Below, piece after piece: positions 24,267 to 33,269 of a DNA stretch of 64,000 bases. The notes under the pieces are model-generated. The model was not told where the DNA came from. It did not search any database and worked only from the letters and a program-made list of their open reading frames with translations. Origin of the DNA: Armatimonadota bacterium. GTDB lineage: Bacteria > Sysuimicrobiota > Sysuimicrobiia > Sysuimicrobiales > Kaftiobacteriaceae. The position numbers were made by a program, and so were the translations under genes. How positions within the stretch are numbered: the stretch's first letter is position 1; every line of letters begins with the position of its first letter. The DNA lies in NCBI GenBank assembly GCA_031459765.1, contig JAVKHY010000010.1:20110-84109 (forward strand), read 5' to 3'.

Positions 24267-25622
24267 ATGGCCCAGGCAACGGTCCTGGAAAAGCGATCCC
24301 CCTTCGCCCGGCTTGAGCTCACCCCCTCCCAGGCGATCATCGCCGGCTTCGCGGCGATCATCCTGGCGGGGGGGCTCGTGCTGACCCTGCCGGTGGCTGC
24401 CGAGGACGGACAGGCCACGCCGTTCCTAACCGCGTTGTTCACCGCCACCTCGGCGACCTGTGTGACCGGACTCGTGGTCGTGGACACGGCGGATCACTGG
24501 TCCACCTTCGGAGAGATCGTAGTCCTCCTCCTCATCCAGCTGGGCGGCCTGGGGTACATGACCGTCGCCACGCTGATGGCCATGGCCATCGGCCGGCGGA
24601 TCGGCCTGCGCCAGCGGCTGGTGCTGCAGGAAGCCTACAACCTCTACACCGTAGGCGGTGTGGTCCGCTTCACCCGCACCGTGGTCCTGGCCACCCTGGC
24701 CATCGAAGGGGCGGGCGCGCTGCTGCTCCTCCTGCGCTGGGGGCCGGAGCTGGGATGGCTGCGGGGTGCCTACTACGCCGTTTTCCACAGCGTCTCCGCC
24801 TTCAACAACGCGGGATTCGACCTGTGGGGGGGATTCCGAAGCTTCACCCCCTTCGTCGGCGATCTCCCCGTCAACCTGATCCTGGCCCTGCTGATCATCC
24901 TCGGCGGCCTGGGGTTCACCGTGCTGGTGGACCTGAGGCGACCGGAGCGGCTGACCCTGCACGGGAAGGTGGTGCTGGCCACCACGGCGGCGCTGATCCT
25001 GGCCGGCACGGTGCTGATCCTCCTCCTCGAATTCCGCAACCCCGCCACGCTGGGTCCCCTGCCCGGCTGGCAGAAGGTCCTGGCGGCCTTCTTCCAGAGC
25101 GTGACCCCGCGCACCGCGGGGTTCAACACGCTCGATATGGGCCGGATGCTGGAGCCGACGCTCATGCTGCTCATCGCGCTGATGTTCATCGGCGCCTCCC
25201 CCGGGGGGACGGGCGGCGGCATCAAGACGACCACCTTCATCGCGCCGCTGGCAGTCATCCTGGCCATGCTGCGAGGGCGGCCGGACCCGGAGCTGTTCTG
25301 GCGCCGGCTCCCCCCGGTGGTGGTGTACAAGGCCGTGACCATTGCCCTGGTCGGCCTGGCGTTCGTCGTCACGATGGGCACGGCCCTGTCCTCCACCGAG
25401 GGGGTCGACCTCATCGACGCCCTGTTCGAGGTCACCTCGGCCTTCGGCACGGTGGGGCTGTCCACCGGCCTGACGCCGCACCTGAGCACGGTCGGGCGGA
25501 TCATCGTCATGATCACGGTGTTCATCGGACGGGTCGGCCTGCTGACCATGGCGTTTGCCCTGACCCGGCGCCAGCGGCAGGGGTATTTCCGCTATCCTGA
25601 GGAGCGGATTCTGATCGGGTAA
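24267..25622 (+). CDS. Potassium uptake protein, TrkH/KtrB type
   Basis: This is a 451-residue membrane subunit of a Trk/Ktr potassium uptake system. It has four repeats of membrane-pore-membrane units: filter-like TCVTGL, FNNAGFD, TPRTAGFNT and GTVGLSTGL segments supply selectivity glycines. The SPGGTGGGIKTTTF loop is typical of TrkH. It starts six bases after rplT, so it may be in the infC operon's read-through. The regulatory partner is the next gene. Confidence 0.93.
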   Translation: MAQATVLEKRSPFARLELTPSQAIIAGFAAIILAGGLVLTLPVAAEDGQATPFLTALFTATSATCVTGLVVVDTADHWSTFGEIVVLLLIQLGGLGYMTVATLMAMAIGRRIGLRQRLVLQEAYNLYTVGGVVRFTRTVVLATLAIEGAGALLLLLRWGPELGWLRGAYYAVFHSVSAFNNAGFDLWGGFRSFTPFVGDLPVNLILALLIILGGLGFTVLVDLRRPERLTLHGKVVLATTAALILAGTVLILLLEFRNPATLGPLPGWQKVLAAFFQSVTPRTAGFNTLDMGRMLEPTLMLLIALMFIGASPGGTGGGIKTTTFIAPLAVILAMLRGRPDPELFWRRLPPVVVYKAVTIALVGLAFVVTMGTALSSTEGVDLIDALFEVTSAFGTVGLSTGLTPHLSTVGRIIVMITVFIGRVGLLTMAFALTRRQRQGYFRYPEERILIG

Positions 25623-25641
25623 GGAGCGAGGCGAGCCAACG

Positions 25642-26289
25642 ATGGAGTTCGCGGTTATCGGCATGGGGCGATTTGGCAGCAACGTGGTGCGCACGTTGCG
25701 CGAGCTGGGACACACGGTCCTGGCGTTGGACAAGAACGAAGAGGCCCTGCGCAAGGTCACCGACTACGCCACCCACGCGGTGCAGATCGACTCCACCGAC
25801 GCTGAGGCGCTGCGGGCGGTGGGCATCACGAACTTCGACGCCGTGGTCGTGGCCATCGGCGCCGACGTGCAGGAGAGCATCCTCACGACGCTGATCCTGA
25901 AGGAACTGGGCTGCCGCAAGGTGGTGAGCAAGGCGGTGGACGAACTGCAGGGCCGCGTCCTGGAGAAGGTGGGCGCCGACCAGGTCGTCCGGCCGGAGCG
26001 GGACATGGCCGTGCGGGTGGCCCGCAGCCTGGCCAGCCGGCACGTCGTCGACCTGTTGGAGCTCTCCCCGACTTTCCTGGTCGAGGAGGTCAGCGTGGGG
26101 CCGAAGCTGGCCGGGAAGAACCTGGGCGAGCTCGACCTGCGCACCCGCTTCGGCGTCAACGTCCTGCTCATCAAGCGCGACAGCCAGATCCTGATCACCC
26201 CGACGGGCGAGACGCAGCTCCTGCACGGGGATGTCCTGGTCGTGGTAGGGGAGAAAGCCGCCCTGGGCCGTCTGGAAACCGTCCTCTGA
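25642..26289 (+). CDS. Potassium uptake regulatory protein, TrkA/KtrA type
   Basis: A 215-residue cytoplasmic RCK protein gating the K+ channel. An N-terminal Rossmann fold has the GMGRFGSNVVRTL dinucleotide motif (residues ~7-20), and residues ~135-215 form the RCK_C domain. It follows the TrkH gene by about 20 bases; together they should make a complete K+ uptake unit. Confidence 0.94.
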   Translation: MEFAVIGMGRFGSNVVRTLRELGHTVLALDKNEEALRKVTDYATHAVQIDSTDAEALRAVGITNFDAVVVAIGADVQESILTTLILKELGCRKVVSKAVDELQGRVLEKVGADQVVRPERDMAVRVARSLASRHVVDLLELSPTFLVEEVSVGPKLAGKNLGELDLRTRFGVNVLLIKRDSQILITPTGETQLLHGDVLVVVGEKAALGRLETVL

Positions 26290-26292
26290 TCG

Positions 26293-27090
26293 GTGCGGAT
26301 CAGCAGCCCCCGGAACCCCCTGGTCGCGCGGCTCCGGCGTCTGGCCGACCGGGCCGGCCGCCGGGCGGAGGGGCGGATGGTCGTGGAAGGCGTGCGCCTC
26401 GTCCAGGAAGCGCAGACGGCGCACGTCCCCATGGAGCTCCTGCTGTATGATCCGGAAGCCGCCGGGAAGGACCCGCGGATGGCCGCGATTGTGGCGCGGG
26501 CAACGGCGGCCGGGGTCCGGATTGTCGCTGCCAGCGCCCGCGTCCTCGCCGCCTGCAGCACCCTGGAGACTCCGCCCGGGCTGCTGGCGGTCGTGGCCAT
26601 CCCCACCGCCGACCTGTTCGGCGTCCTGGGACGTCCCGACCTCCTGCTGGCCGTGGCCGACGGCATCCAGGATCCCGGCAACCTCGGGACGATCATCCGC
26701 GTCGCCGACGCGGCGGGAGCCTCCGCCGTGGCCGTCGTGCGCGGCAGTGTGGATCCCTACCATCCGAAGACCGTACGGGCGACGATGGGCTCGCTGTTCC
26801 ACCTCCCGGTCGCGGAGGCGGACAGGGACGACCTGGCGGAGGGGTTGCGGCGGCGCGGCGTGCGCATTCTCGTCGCGGACCAGCGCGGCGTCGCAGACTA
26901 TGCCGCCGCCTCCTATCGCCGTCCCCTGGCTCTGGTCCTCGGCGCGGAAGCGGCCGGGGTGCATCCGCTGTGGCAGGAGGCGGCGGAGGCCTCGCTGCGA
27001 ATCCCTCTCTATGGCCGCGCCGAGTCCCTCAACGTGGCGATTGCCGCGGCCCTGCTGCTGTATGAAGCCCGACGACACGAGGAGGTGTGA
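26293..27090 (+). CDS. TrmH/SpoU-family RNA 2'-O-methyltransferase
   Basis: This is a 265-residue SPOUT methyltransferase, probably acting on 23S rRNA. The N-terminal part is the substrate-binding SpoU_sub_bind fold (RMVVEGVRLVQEA). The knotted catalytic domain shows DGIQDPGNLGTIIRVADAAG, MGSLFHLPV and the C-terminal LVLGAEAAGVH and IPLYGRAESLNVAIA motifs. The GTG start at 26293 lies three bases after the upstream stop. The target nucleotide cannot be read from sequence. Confidence 0.92.
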   Translation: MRISSPRNPLVARLRRLADRAGRRAEGRMVVEGVRLVQEAQTAHVPMELLLYDPEAAGKDPRMAAIVARATAAGVRIVAASARVLAACSTLETPPGLLAVVAIPTADLFGVLGRPDLLLAVADGIQDPGNLGTIIRVADAAGASAVAVVRGSVDPYHPKTVRATMGSLFHLPVAEADRDDLAEGLRRRGVRILVADQRGVADYAAASYRRPLALVLGAEAAGVHPLWQEAAEASLRIPLYGRAESLNVAIAAALLLYEARRHEEV

Positions 27091-27092
27091 CG

Positions 27093-27434
27093 ATGGACCA
27101 GGTGCGGTGGGCGCATCTGGAACGGCTGCCCGAGCGTGAGGTGCGCCCCGGAGTGTTCCTGAAGGTCCTGCCCGGACAGGCACTCATGTTCAGCGCCGTG
27201 CGCTTTGCCCCGCACGCCATCGTCCCCACCCACCATCACCCGCACGAGCAGATCGGGATCGTCCTCCAGGGCGAGCTTGAGCTGTGGATCGATGAGGAGC
27301 GTCGGACCCTGCGCTCCGGCGACATGTATACGGTGCCGCCCAATGTCCCCCACGGCGCCGAGACCAAAGGGTCTCCCTGCCTGGTTCTGGACGTCTTTCA
27401 CCCCCTGCGCGAAGACTACATCCGTCTCTTCTGA
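27093..27434 (+). CDS. Cupin-domain protein
   Basis: A single small cupin of 113 residues, likely a metal-binding beta-barrel. The metal triad region HHHPHEQIGIVLQGE and the distal PPNVPHGAET contain the usual His/Glu ligands. I start at the ATG at 27093, seven bases after GGAGG; the GTG at 27087 overlaps the methylase stop. The substrate is unknown and neighbours do not suggest one. Confidence 0.85.
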   Translation: MDQVRWAHLERLPEREVRPGVFLKVLPGQALMFSAVRFAPHAIVPTHHHPHEQIGIVLQGELELWIDEERRTLRSGDMYTVPPNVPHGAETKGSPCLVLDVFHPLREDYIRLF

Positions 27435-27473
27435 GGCCCGGCGGCGGTCCGAGTTCCCGCCCGCAGGTCCGTG

Positions 27474-27482
27474 TGTTATACT
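27474..27482 (+). promoter_or_regulatory. Extended -10 promoter before the yqzL-like gene
   Basis: TGTTATACT carries a TATACT hexamer at 27477-27482 preceded by TG. It lies about 60 bases before the YqzL-like start and could also drive the T-box leader and pheST. Confidence 0.5.
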
Positions 27483-27542
27483 CTGGCCAAACCGGACGGC
27501 ACGGACAGGATGCCCCAGCGCTCTTGAGGCAGGAGGGACAGG

Positions 27543-27671
27543 GTGCAGACGGTCTGGACGGCGGAGATGCTCTGGGATCTGTTCGAAGCGACGGGTTCGG
27601 TCTGGGCTTATCTGATTTACCGTCGGTTTGCCGCGTTCCAGAAGTCGCGGCTCCGGGCATCCGTAAACTGA
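27543..27671 (+). CDS. YqzL-like small protein
   Basis: The 42-residue frame begins at the GTG at 27543, with AGGAGG (27531-27536) six bases upstream. The segment LWDLFEATGSVWAYLIYRRF closely follows the pattern of the small YqzL-like family (W..FE.TGS..AYL.Y), known from Firmicutes and unexplained there. It directly precedes the T-box leader of pheS and may be read from the same promoter. The frame is too short for most gene finders. Confidence 0.7.
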   Translation: MQTVWTAEMLWDLFEATGSVWAYLIYRRFAAFQKSRLRASVN

Positions 27672-27699
27672 CAGGTTCGGCGAAGACGGAGAGCGTACC

Positions 27700-27926
27700 C
27701 GGCTTCGGCCCCCGCAGGGAGGGAAGGTCGTCGACTGCAAGCCTTCCCGGGCGGCCTCCGGCGACATTCACTCCCGAGCCGGCTCCTGAAGCTCCGGGCG
27801 AGTGGTAGGGGGCCCGTTCGCTTTCCACGAGACGGGAAGCTGAGGGCTGCCGCCTTCGGGCGGCAGAACCGGGGTGGTACCGCGGAAGCGCCGCTTTCGT
27901 CCTTGGGACGAGGGCGGCGTTCTTTG
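27700..27926 (+). promoter_or_regulatory. T-box riboswitch (Phe) controlling pheST
   Basis: The T-box core AACCGGGGTGGTACCGCGG occupies about 27867-27885. A CTGCCGCC-TTCG-GGCGGCAG hairpin (27847-27866) precedes it. The intrinsic terminator follows: CGCCGC/GCGGCG (27889-27894/27914-27919) and TCGTCC/GGACGA inside it, then TTCTTT. In the 5' part, GGGAG (27717-27721) pairs with CTCCC (27771-27775) and a seven-pair stem (27727-27733/27759-27765) closes above. This leaves an internal loop with TTC at 27767-27769, matching a phenylalanine specifier codon. Uncharged tRNA-Phe should therefore favour antitermination. Confidence 0.88.
27889..27926 (+). terminator. T-box terminator upstream of pheS
   Basis: A stem of CGCCGC with GCGGCG, extended inwards by TCGTCC with GGACGA, is followed by a TTCTTT tract. 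It overlaps the antiterminator sequence of the T-box, so it competes with it. Confidence 0.75.
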
Positions 27927-27954
27927 TGCGTTCGGTCGAGGCGGGAGGCACGAG

Positions 27955-28938
27955 ATGGAGGAGGATCTGGAGCACGTCGTGCGGGAAGCGGAAGCCGCGA
28001 TTCGCGAGGCGGCCACGGAGGAGGCCCTGGAAGAGGTCCGCCGGAGGTACCTCGGCCGCCGGGGCCTGGTGACCCGGCTGTTCGAGGCGCTGCCGTCGCT
28101 GCCGGCACCGGAGCGTCCCGAGCGGGGCCGGCGGCTCAACGCGCTGCGTCTTCGGCTGGAGACCCTGCTGGTCGCCCGCCGGGCGGATCTCGCCGCCCGG
28201 GCGCGCGAAGCGCGGATGAGCGCCGAGGCCATCGACGTCACCCTCGCCGGGCGGCGGCCGCGCCTGGGCCGGCGCCACCTGCTGCGGCAGACCCTCGACG
28301 AGGTGGAGCGCATCTTCCTGGGACTGGGCTTCGAGATCGTGGACGGCACGGAGATCGAGACGGACGAATTCAACTTCGAGCGCCTGAACATGGGCCGCGA
28401 CCACCCGGCGCGCGACGCCCAGGATTCCTTCTACCTGACCGACGAGCTGCTGCTGCGGACCCACACCACCGTCGTCGATGCGCGCGTCATGCTGGGGCGC
28501 ACCCCCCCGATGCGGATTCTGACCACCGGCCGCTGCTACCGACGCGACGCGCCCGATTGGAAGCACATGCCCGTCTTCCACCAGGTGGACGGGTTCATGG
28601 TCGGCGAGCACATCACCATGGGGGACCTCAAGGGGGTGCTGACCTCCTTCGCCCGGCAGCTCTTCGGCGCACAGGTGCGGACGAAGTTCGTGCCGGGATA
28701 CTTCCCGTTCACCGAGCCGAGCGCCGAGATGCTCGTCCACTTCAACGAGCAGTGGATGGAACTCGGGGGGTGCGGGATGTTCCACCCGCGGGTGCTGGAG
28801 ATGGCCGGCATCGACCCCGCCCGCTACACCGCCTTCGCCTTCGGCCTGGGCGTTGATCGCCAGGTGATGGTGCGCTACGGCATTCCGGATATCCGGCTCT
28901 TCTGGGACAACGACCTGCGGCTGCTGCGGCAGTTCTGA
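27955..28938 (+). CDS. pheS: Phenylalanyl-tRNA synthetase alpha subunit
   Basis: The product (327 residues) is the catalytic alpha subunit that activates phenylalanine. The N-terminal coiled coil (~1-85) contacts tRNA. Class II motifs follow: motif 2 with GRCYRRDAPDWKHMPVFHQ and motif 3 with FGLGVDRQVMVRYG. ATG at 27955 has GGGAGG a few bases upstream, after the T-box terminator. It forms an operon with pheT, thirteen bases downstream. Confidence 0.96.
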   Translation: MEEDLEHVVREAEAAIREAATEEALEEVRRRYLGRRGLVTRLFEALPSLPAPERPERGRRLNALRLRLETLLVARRADLAARAREARMSAEAIDVTLAGRRPRLGRRHLLRQTLDEVERIFLGLGFEIVDGTEIETDEFNFERLNMGRDHPARDAQDSFYLTDELLLRTHTTVVDARVMLGRTPPMRILTTGRCYRRDAPDWKHMPVFHQVDGFMVGEHITMGDLKGVLTSFARQLFGAQVRTKFVPGYFPFTEPSAEMLVHFNEQWMELGGCGMFHPRVLEMAGIDPARYTAFAFGLGVDRQVMVRYGIPDIRLFWDNDLRLLRQF

Positions 28939-28951
28939 GGAGGGGCGAGGG

Positions 28952-31021
28952 GTGAAGGTCCTGCTGTCCTGGCTGCGCGAGTATGTGGAGATCCCCTACG
29001 GGATCGAGGAGCTGTCGGACCGGCTGCCGATGCTGGGCCTGGGGATCGAGGGTGTGGAGCGGCTCGGCGACGACGCCGTCTTCGACCTGGAGATCGCCGC
29101 CAACCGGGGCGACCTGATGAGCCTGCTGGGTGTGGCCCGGGAGCTGGCCGCCGCCGCAGGAACGCGGGTGCGCCCGCCGGCGGTGCGGGTCGTCGAGTCC
29201 GGTCCGCCCCTCGGCGAGCTCACCGGCGTGGAGGTGACCGATCCGGTGCGGTGTCCCCGCTTCACGGCCCGTATGCTCGTCGAGGCCCGCGTCGGCCCTT
29301 CGCCCTCCTGGCTGGCCCGGCGGCTCGAGGCCTGCGGCATTCGCAGCATCAACAACATCGTGGATGTGACCAACTACGTCATGCTGGAAACCGGCCAGCC
29401 GATGCACGCCTTCGACTACGACCGGCTGGCGGGGGGCCGGTTGGTCGTCCGACCGGCGCGCCCCGGAGAGCGCCTGGTCACCCTGGACGGGGTGGACCGC
29501 GTCCTGGACGAAGGCGTCTTTGTGGTCGCGGACGCCGAGCGCGCCCAAGGGGTGGCGGGGATCATCGGCGGCGCGGCGGCGGAGATCGGACCGCAGACGC
29601 GCCGCGTGCTCCTGGAAGCCGCCTCCTGGCAGGCGGCGATGATCCGGCGCACCAGCCGGCGGCTGGGCGTGCGCACCGAGAGCAGCGCGCGCTTCGAACG
29701 GGGCACCGACATGGACGGGATCCTCGCCGTGCAGGACCGCGCCGTGGCGCTGATGCAGGACCTGGCCGGCGGCCGCGTGCTTCCCGGGGTGATCGATGTG
29801 TACCCGGACCCGCGGCCCGCCCCTCGGGTCCACCTGCGCTGGAAGAGCATCCCGCGTCTCCTGGGGCTGGCCATCCCGCAGGACGAGTGCTGCAGGATTC
29901 TCCGCAGCCTTGGGTTCGAACTCGCTCCCTCCCCGGAGGCGGACGGCGTGCAGGTGACCGTGCCCTCCTTCCGGCGTGACGTGGAGCGGGAAGAGGACCT
30001 GATCGAAGACCTCGCCCGCCACCACGGGTACGATCGCATCCCCGAGACGTTACCGGTGGAGATCATGGCCCAGGGGACGCGCGCGCCGTCGCTGGTCGCC
30101 GAGGAGACGGTGCGCGACATCCTGGTCCGCGCCGGGTTGGTGGAGGCCCTGACGGTCTCCTTGACCACCCCGGCCGTCCTGGAGGCGCTCCGCCTCCCGG
30201 CCGACCATCCGTGGCGGCGGATGGTGCCGCTGCGCAACCCGCTGGTGGACGACCATACCCACCTGCGCTCGACACTGCTGCCGGGACTGCTGCACGTCGC
30301 GCAGGTCAACGTCAGCCGCGGCGTCGGTGAGGTGCAGATCTTCGAGATCGGACACGTCTTTCTCCAGGAGGAGGGGGGCATTGCCGAACGCCGGCGGCTG
30401 GGGATCCTGATGATGGGGACCACCTGTGACGGACGGTGGAATCTCCCTCCGGAGGCGGTGACGATCACCTACTATCACCTCAAGGGCATCCTGGAGGGGC
30501 TGCTGGCGGAACTGGGGATTTCCGACTCCGCCTTCAGGGCCGCGGCGGAGGCCTGGCTTCACCCCGGGCGCGCGGCGCAGGTGACCGTGGGAGGCGCGGT
30601 GGTGGCCACCCTGGGCGCACTGCATCCCGAGGTGGCCGCGCGGTTCGACCTGCCCGCCGCCGTGTATGTGGCGGACGTGGACCTGCCCCTCCTGCTCTCC
30701 AGGAGCGCCCCGGCGCGTCGGTTCACCCCGCTCCCGCGCTTTCCGCCTGTCCGGCGCGACGTGGCCATCGTCCTGCCCGCCGAGGTCCCCGCCGCCCAGG
30801 TGGAGGAGGTGATCCGGGCCTCCGGTGGAGCGTGGCTGGAGCGCATGGAGTTGTTCGACGTATACACCGGGGCGCCGGTCCCCGACGGTCACCGCAGCCT
30901 GGCCTACGCCCTGACCTTCCGCGCCGCAGAGCGGACACTGGCCGCCGACGAGGTGGACGGCGCGCTCCTGAACATCAGGGGGGCGCTGGAGCAGCGGTTG
31001 CGGGCGAAAATCCGCGAGTGA
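28952..31021 (+). CDS. pheT: Phenylalanyl-tRNA synthetase beta subunit, short form without the EMAP domain
   Basis: This beta subunit has 689 residues, about 100 fewer than typical PheT. After the first ~48 residues (MKVLLSWLREYVEIP) it goes straight to FDLEIAANRGDLMSLLGVAR, skipping the OB-fold tRNA-binding B2 domain with its hPNADKL-type region. B1, B3/B4 (editing), B5 and the C-terminal ferredoxin-fold anticodon-binding domain (FPPVRRDVAIVLP region) are all present. Editing domain integrity cannot be judged by eye. No stop or shift is visible, so the short form looks natural. Confidence 0.93.
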   Translation: MKVLLSWLREYVEIPYGIEELSDRLPMLGLGIEGVERLGDDAVFDLEIAANRGDLMSLLGVARELAAAAGTRVRPPAVRVVESGPPLGELTGVEVTDPVRCPRFTARMLVEARVGPSPSWLARRLEACGIRSINNIVDVTNYVMLETGQPMHAFDYDRLAGGRLVVRPARPGERLVTLDGVDRVLDEGVFVVADAERAQGVAGIIGGAAAEIGPQTRRVLLEAASWQAAMIRRTSRRLGVRTESSARFERGTDMDGILAVQDRAVALMQDLAGGRVLPGVIDVYPDPRPAPRVHLRWKSIPRLLGLAIPQDECCRILRSLGFELAPSPEADGVQVTVPSFRRDVEREEDLIEDLARHHGYDRIPETLPVEIMAQGTRAPSLVAEETVRDILVRAGLVEALTVSLTTPAVLEALRLPADHPWRRMVPLRNPLVDDHTHLRSTLLPGLLHVAQVNVSRGVGEVQIFEIGHVFLQEEGGIAERRRLGILMMGTTCDGRWNLPPEAVTITYYHLKGILEGLLAELGISDSAFRAAAEAWLHPGRAAQVTVGGAVVATLGALHPEVAARFDLPAAVYVADVDLPLLLSRSAPARRFTPLPRFPPVRRDVAIVLPAEVPAAQVEEVIRASGGAWLERMELFDVYTGAPVPDGHRSLAYALTFRAAERTLAADEVDGALLNIRGALEQRLRAKIRE

Positions 31022-31027
31022 TAGAAT
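31022..31027 (+). promoter_or_regulatory. -10 element placed for a leaderless cvpA transcript
   Basis: TGATAGAAT gives a TAGAAT hexamer with TG extension ending seven bases before the GTG start of the cvpA-like gene. TTGCGG lies 18 bases upstream. No Shine-Dalgarno is present between them, so the mRNA may start at the GTG itself. Confidence 0.4.
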
Positions 31028-31033
31028 CGTCGC

Positions 31034-31546
31034 GTGACCTGGATCGATTGGGTCATCGCGGCGTTCGCGCTGTTCGCGGCGCTGCAGGGGCTGAAGCGGG
31101 GCCTGCTGGCGGCGGTGATCGGGATCGTCGCCGTCTTCGCCTCCTACCTCATCGCCTCGGCCTGGTATCGTTCCCTCGGCGACGCCATCGAGCGCACCGT
31201 CCGCTTTACGCCGGCGTGGGGCGATACGGTGGCGTTCGGCGGGCTGTTCCTCCTGGTCTACGATCTCGTGGCGATTCTGACCGTGATGGCCTTCGGGGGC
31301 GAGCGGCTCCCGTTGCCCTCGCGGGTCTCCGGCGCGGTGCTCGGGTTCGTCCGGGGGACGATGCTGGCCGCGGCGCTGCTCATCATCGCCGCTGCCGCTC
31401 CCTTCGGAGACCCGATCCGTCGCGACCTCGAGCGTTCCACGGTGGCCCCGGTCGCGCTCGCCGTCTACCGCGGAGGCCTCAGGGCCGTGGCCGCCCTCCT
31501 GCCGTCCACGGCGAAGCCCTTCGGCCTGGAGCCTGGAACCTTCTAG
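31034..31546 (+). CDS. CvpA family membrane protein
   Basis: The product (170 residues) resembles CvpA: four hydrophobic segments with the opening TWIDWVIAAFALFAALQGLKRG and a conserved FVRGTMLAAALL helix near the end. CvpA was found as a colicin V production factor in E. coli; its real job is still debated. The gene sits thirteen bases after pheT and lies directly before polX, a common order in Gram-positive-like genomes. Confidence 0.88.
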   Translation: MTWIDWVIAAFALFAALQGLKRGLLAAVIGIVAVFASYLIASAWYRSLGDAIERTVRFTPAWGDTVAFGGLFLLVYDLVAILTVMAFGGERLPLPSRVSGAVLGFVRGTMLAAALLIIAAAAPFGDPIRRDLERSTVAPVALAVYRGGLRAVAALLPSTAKPFGLEPGTF

Positions 31547-31553
31547 GCGCGCC

Positions 31554-33269
31554 ATGCAGAACCGGGCGATTGCGGCGATGTTCAACGACATCGCCGACAT
31601 GCTCGAGATCAAGCAGGATTCCCCGTTTCGCATCACCGCTTACCGCCGGGCGGCCCGGGCTTTGGAGACTCTGAGCGAGGATGTGGCGGCGGTCGCCGCG
31701 CGCGGCGCCCTCACCTCCATCCCGGGCATCGGCAAGGGGACGGCGGAGAAGATCGAGGAGTTCCTGCGGACCGGCCGCTGCCGGTACTACGACGAACTCC
31801 GGGCCTCGCTCCCCGAAGGGATCACCGCGCTGATGGCCGTCCCGGAGGTGGGCCCGAAGACCGCGCTGCTGCTCCACCAGAGACTGGGCATCACCACCAT
31901 CGAGCAGTTAGAACAGGCCTGCCGGGAGGGCAGGGTCCGCACGCTTCCGCGCCTGGGGGCGAAGACCGAGGAGAACATCCTCAAAGGGATCGCCCTGCTC
32001 CGCCGGACCAAGGAGCGCCAGCCCCTGGGACGCGTCCTGCCCCAGGCCAGGGAGATTGTGGATGCCCTGCGCGGCCTGAAAGAGGTGACCTCCCTGGCCG
32101 TGGCAGGCAGCCTGCGGCGGATGAAGGAATCCGTCGGCGACATCGACATCGTCGTCACCAGCACCACCCCCGGTCCGGTCATGGAGACCTTCACCTCGCT
32201 GCCCCGGGTGAAGCAGGTTCTGGCCAAAGGCCCCACCAGGAGCTCGGTGGTCCTGGACTCGGGGATCCAGGCCGATGTGCGCGTGGTCGAGCCGGAGTCC
32301 TTCGGGGCGGCGCTGCAGTACTTCACCGGCAGCAAGGACCACAACGTCAAGATTCGGGAGCGCGCCGTGCGGCGGGGGCTGAAGATCAACGAGTACGGCG
32401 TGTTCCGCGTGAAGGACAACCGGCGGCTGGCCGGCCGGACGGAGGAGGAGGTCTACGCCGCGGTGGGGCTCCCCTGGATCCCCCCGGAGATCCGCGAGGA
32501 CCAGGGGGAGATCGAACTGGCGGAGCAGGGCCGCCTGCCGGTCCTGGTGCAGCGGTCGGATATCCGCGGGGACCTGCAGATGCACACCCGCTGGAGCGAC
32601 GGGACCGATAACGTCGAGGCCATGGCCCGCGCGGCCAAGGACCTGGGCTATGAGTACATCGCCATCACCGACCATTCCCAGTCGCTGAAGTTCGTGGGCG
32701 GGGTGCCGGTCGACGAGCTGCGCGCCAACGCCAGGACCTGCCGGCAGGTCTCGGACAAGGTCGGCCTGGCGGTTTTGATCGGGACCGAATGCGACATCCT
32801 GCCCGACGGACGCCTGGACTACCCCGACGAGGTGCTGGCCGAGCTCGACGTCGTCGTGGCCTCGGTGCACTCGCGCCTGCGCATGGGCCGGGAGGAGATG
32901 ACGGCGCGCATCGTCAAGGCGATGGAGAACCCCCACGTGGACATCATCGGCCATCCCACCGGTCGGCTGCTCGGCCAGCGCGAGGCCTACGCCGTAGATA
33001 TGGAACGGCTGGTGGAGGCGGCACGCCGAACCGGGACGGCGCTGGAGATCAACGCCTCGCCGGAGCGGTTGGATCTGAGCGACGTCCACGCCCGACTGGC
33101 CCGGGAGCGGGGGGTCATGCTGGTCATCAGCACCGACGCCCACAGCCGCTATGAGCTCCGCCACATGGAGTACGGCCTCGGTGTGGCGCGGCGCGCCTGG
33201 GTCGAGCCCCGGCACGTCCTCAACACCCGCCCACTGGCCGAGCTGCGTGCCTACCTTGCCTCCCGGTAG
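31554..33269 (+). CDS. polX: DNA polymerase/3'-5' exonuclease PolX
   Basis: This is a 571-residue family X polymerase with a C-terminal PHP domain, likely a base-excision repair enzyme. N-terminal helix-hairpin-helix motifs (SIPGIGKGTAEKI at ~55-67 and VPEVGPKTA) bind DNA. The polymerase site shows VGDIDIVV (D196, D198). The PHP region begins with DLQMHTRWSDGTDN (~341) and includes ITDHSQSL and GHPTGR, with metal-binding His/Asp. It stands seven bases after cvpA. Confidence 0.95.
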   Translation: MQNRAIAAMFNDIADMLEIKQDSPFRITAYRRAARALETLSEDVAAVAARGALTSIPGIGKGTAEKIEEFLRTGRCRYYDELRASLPEGITALMAVPEVGPKTALLLHQRLGITTIEQLEQACREGRVRTLPRLGAKTEENILKGIALLRRTKERQPLGRVLPQAREIVDALRGLKEVTSLAVAGSLRRMKESVGDIDIVVTSTTPGPVMETFTSLPRVKQVLAKGPTRSSVVLDSGIQADVRVVEPESFGAALQYFTGSKDHNVKIRERAVRRGLKINEYGVFRVKDNRRLAGRTEEEVYAAVGLPWIPPEIREDQGEIELAEQGRLPVLVQRSDIRGDLQMHTRWSDGTDNVEAMARAAKDLGYEYIAITDHSQSLKFVGGVPVDELRANARTCRQVSDKVGLAVLIGTECDILPDGRLDYPDEVLAELDVVVASVHSRLRMGREEMTARIVKAMENPHVDIIGHPTGRLLGQREAYAVDMERLVEAARRTGTALEINASPERLDLSDVHARLARERGVMLVISTDAHSRYELRHMEYGLGVARRAWVEPRHVLNTRPLAELRAYLASR

